Assembly: GCA_030611395.1 (NCBI GenBank)
Contig: JAUWPX010000049.1
Coordinates: 1-8,378, forward strand
Source: Bacteroidota bacterium
GTDB taxonomy: Bacteria; Bacteroidota; Bacteroidia; Bacteroidales; VadinHA17
Direction of reading: 5' to 3'
Length of the DNA: 8,378 nt
Numbering within the stretch: position 1 is the first letter of the stretch; every line of letters starts with the position of its first letter. Below, one piece after another: positions 7,089 through 8,378 of this stretch. Made by a program: the position numbers and the translations under genes. The notes under the pieces were generated by a model. That model was given only the letters and a program-made list of their open reading frames with translations, was not told the DNA's origin and made no database searches.

Positions 7089-7417
7089 TCCAATTCCCCA
7101 TTCTTATATGCTTCAAATGCTTCTTTGACAGTCATCTGGCCTGCCCCAATAAAAATCTTCATGTCTGACTTTTCTAAAACTGTTGCGGCATTACCTCCGG
7201 GACCATTACCTGTGATTAAAACCTCAGGATTAAGTTCAAATAATCTTTGTGCTGTTCGTGGTCCGGCTCCGTGAGCCTCATTTGCTACATCCCTGTTATC
7301 GGTAAATGTAAATTCATCATTTTCTTCATTATACATCAGAATAAATTCTGTTCTCCCAAAACGGGGATCCATCATAGAATCCCACTCTGTTCCTTTTGCT
7401 GTAAATACAATTTTCAT
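7073..7417 (-). CDS. NifX-like dinitrogenase iron-molybdenum cofactor-binding family protein
   Basis: This small 114-residue protein belongs to the NifX/NifY/NifB-C-terminal family, whose members bind or carry metal clusters such as FeMo-cofactor precursors; many members occur in organisms with no nitrogenase and have no known role. Family elements are MKIVFTAKG at the N-terminus, DPRFGR (17-22), HGAGPRTAQRL (49-59), LITGNGPGGNAA (67-78) and the terminal AGQMTVKEAFEAYKNGEL (92-109). It has no cysteine, so any cluster binding would have to use other ligands such as H49. The ATG at 7417 puts the first beta strand at residue 2, as usual. It sits between a radical SAM gene (135 bp upstream) and a putative metal exporter (103 bp downstream), all on the minus strand. 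No nitrogenase structural gene is in view, so a role in nitrogen fixation is not supported. Confidence 0.9.
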   Translation of the reverse strand: MKIVFTAKGTEWDSMMDPRFGRTEFILMYNEENDEFTFTDNRDVANEAHGAGPRTAQRLFELNPEVLITGNGPGGNAATVLEKSDMKIFIGAGQMTVKEAFEAYKNGELERFEV

Positions 7418-7510
7418 TTTTTTTATTGTTTTTTAAGTTTAAGTTAATTATTCGGACTAAGTTCAGAATGACTAACAAAAGGTCAGCGATATTCAGGCAT
7501 TGACTATTTT

Positions 7511-7526
7511 GCCAACTGCCAACTGC
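7511..7526. repeat. GCCAACT heptamer tandem repeat
   Basis: GCCAACT occurs twice in perfect tandem (7511-7517, 7518-7524), followed by GC of a third copy. It lies in the 135-bp gap between the radical SAM gene and the NifX-like gene. Read on the minus strand the unit is AGTTGGC. The rest of this gap (7418-7552) is AT-rich and shows no gene, RNA or clear promoter. Confidence 0.8.
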
Positions 7527-7552
7527 TATAAACTGATTATTTACCAATGTTG

Positions 7553-8378
7553 TTATTCATAGTTCCTATTTGTTGTCTGATAAAATACACCCCTCTCCTG
7601 TTGAACAGTTTTTATCTTTTTATCTGCTTCTAACACGTCAAGATATTTATTTATTTCATTTATATGTAATCCCAGAATTTTAACCAGGTCATCAATAGTA
7701 CATGGCCTTCTGAATATTGTCTCCAAAATAGCAGATTCAATATCATCACGGAAAGATTTTATCTCTTTTCGCGATGGGGCCGCAGCAATAATTTCAATGT
7801 TATCAAGTCCCCAGAAATCTGCTATTTGTTCCAGCTCCTCTTTACCGGCAGCTTTAAGACCTGGGATAACCCCGGGTCTGTCAAGAGTGTTTAACTGAAT
7901 GCTGTTCGGCTGAATTTTAATAAATGCTTCTTTCAATAATTCTAAATCCTGCTTACTGTCATTATATCCCGGAATAATCAGAACCTCCAGCCAAATTTTA
8001 CCTTTGTAATCTTTTCTGAATTCAATAAGACCATTTATATAATCTTCAATATTCAGCGAATGAAAAGGTCTGTTAATTTTTCTGAAAGAGAGGTCTGAAG
8101 CAACATCTAACGATGGTAGTACAAGATCAGCATCCAGTATCTCCTCTCTTACTTGTTTATTATTAAGTAATGTTCCGTTTGTCAGAACGGCAACAGGAAT
8201 ATCAGGATAATTCCGTTTAATAAATTTCAATATATCGCCAATACGTGAATTAAGAGTAGGTTCTCCCGAACCTGAAAAAGTAATATAATCAAGTTCAGGC
8301 TTATCACCCATAAATCGTTTCAATTCCTGAATTACTTCGTTATATGGAACATACTCATCTCTTTCTGTTGTTAAGTTA
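7553..8378 (-). CDS. Radical SAM protein, COG0731-like, with C-terminal winged-helix-like domain (5' end beyond window)
   Basis: The frame stays open to the right edge, so the N-terminus is missing; 274 residues are visible, beginning NLTTERDEYVPY. In relatives a cysteine motif CxxxCxxC, which binds the [4Fe-4S] cluster that cleaves S-adenosylmethionine, lies just before this point; it is not in the window, so catalytic competence cannot be checked. Visible SAM-barrel elements are ITFSGSGEPTL (32-42, the GGE-like motif that contacts the SAM amino group), VAVLTNGTLL (62-71), and VLPSLD (86-91), then EVLIIPGYND. The last roughly 65 residues look like a separate helix-turn-helix/winged-helix domain (RRPCTIDDLVKILGL, then a helix and KIKTVQQERGVFY as a wing). 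The codon at 8321-8323 is TTG and not a plausible start, since the family-like sequence continues upstream of it. It is the first visible gene of a minus-strand group with the NifX-like protein and exporter; its substrate is unknown. Confidence 0.87.
   Translation of the reverse strand, partial: NLTTERDEYVPYNEVIQELKRFMGDKPELDYITFSGSGEPTLNSRIGDILKFIKRNYPDIPVAVLTNGTLLNNKQVREEILDADLVLPSLDVASDLSFRKINRPFHSLNIEDYINGLIEFRKDYKGKIWLEVLIIPGYNDSKQDLELLKEAFIKIQPNSIQLNTLDRPGVIPGLKAAGKEELEQIADFWGLDNIEIIAAAPSRKEIKSFRDDIESAILETIFRRPCTIDDLVKILGLHINEINKYLDVLEADKKIKTVQQERGVFYQTTNRNYE

Noticed and set aside
7073..7417. Nitrogen fixation role for the NifX-like gene
   Set aside because: No nifHDK, nifE/N or other fixation gene is in view, and this family is common in non-fixing anaerobes.
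7329..7547. 72-residue minus-strand frame spanning the gap before and the start of the NifX-like gene
   Set aside because: It overlaps the NifX-like gene in another frame, includes translated GCCAACT repeat, and has no recognisable motif.
1..8378. CRISPR array, tRNA, rRNA, insertion sequence or phage element
   Set aside because: No spaced direct repeats of CRISPR type, cloverleaf, rRNA stretch, transposase or terminal inverted repeats were seen on either strand.

Overview
The window is AT-rich and carries the gldM-gldN pair of the type IX secretion / gliding machinery, which is restricted to the phylum Bacteroidota. Translation starts lack clear Shine-Dalgarno sequences, as is usual there. 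A NifX-like protein beside a COG0731-type radical SAM protein suggests an anaerobic lineage, perhaps Bacteroidales or a relative; this placement is inference. No rRNA, tRNA, CRISPR array, insertion sequence, phage gene or attachment site was recognised.

Layout. (1) Positions 1-1893, plus strand: the 3' two thirds of gldM and a complete gldN, the end of a gldKLMN-type operon for the inner-membrane motor and periplasmic ring of the T9SS. (2) 1899-2990, minus strand: manC, mannose-1-phosphate guanylyltransferase, converging on gldN with a 5-bp gap. (3) 2991-3200: a divergent intergenic region with a perfect 17-bp tandem duplication shortly before the next gene. (4) 3201-4690, plus strand: mlaE and mlaF, permease and ATPase of an Mla/MCE lipid transporter, joined by an ATGA overlap; no MCE-domain (MlaD) partner is present. 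(5) 4753-5937, plus strand: a PLP-dependent Cys/Met-metabolism enzyme resembling methionine gamma-lyase but lacking residues diagnostic of that activity. (6) 5938-8378, minus strand: in transcription order, a radical SAM protein with a C-terminal winged-helix-like domain (5' end beyond the window), a small NifX-like protein, and a polytopic putative heavy-metal exporter. The exporter's stop codon directly abuts that of the PLP enzyme.

How the genes may work together. gldM/gldN and mlaE/mlaF are two envelope systems, secretion and lipid trafficking, and manC supplies GDP-mannose for surface glycans. The right-hand cluster is the least understood part. Its members suggest Fe-S or metal chemistry linked to metal export, but no function can be assigned from sequence alone. 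Short degenerate repeats, mostly with 7-bp periodicity, occupy both intergenic gaps of that cluster, and a 17-bp repeat lies before mlaE. They are absent from the short gaps elsewhere. The best candidates for something undescribed are the radical SAM / NifX-like / exporter cluster and the PLP enzyme with the altered active site.
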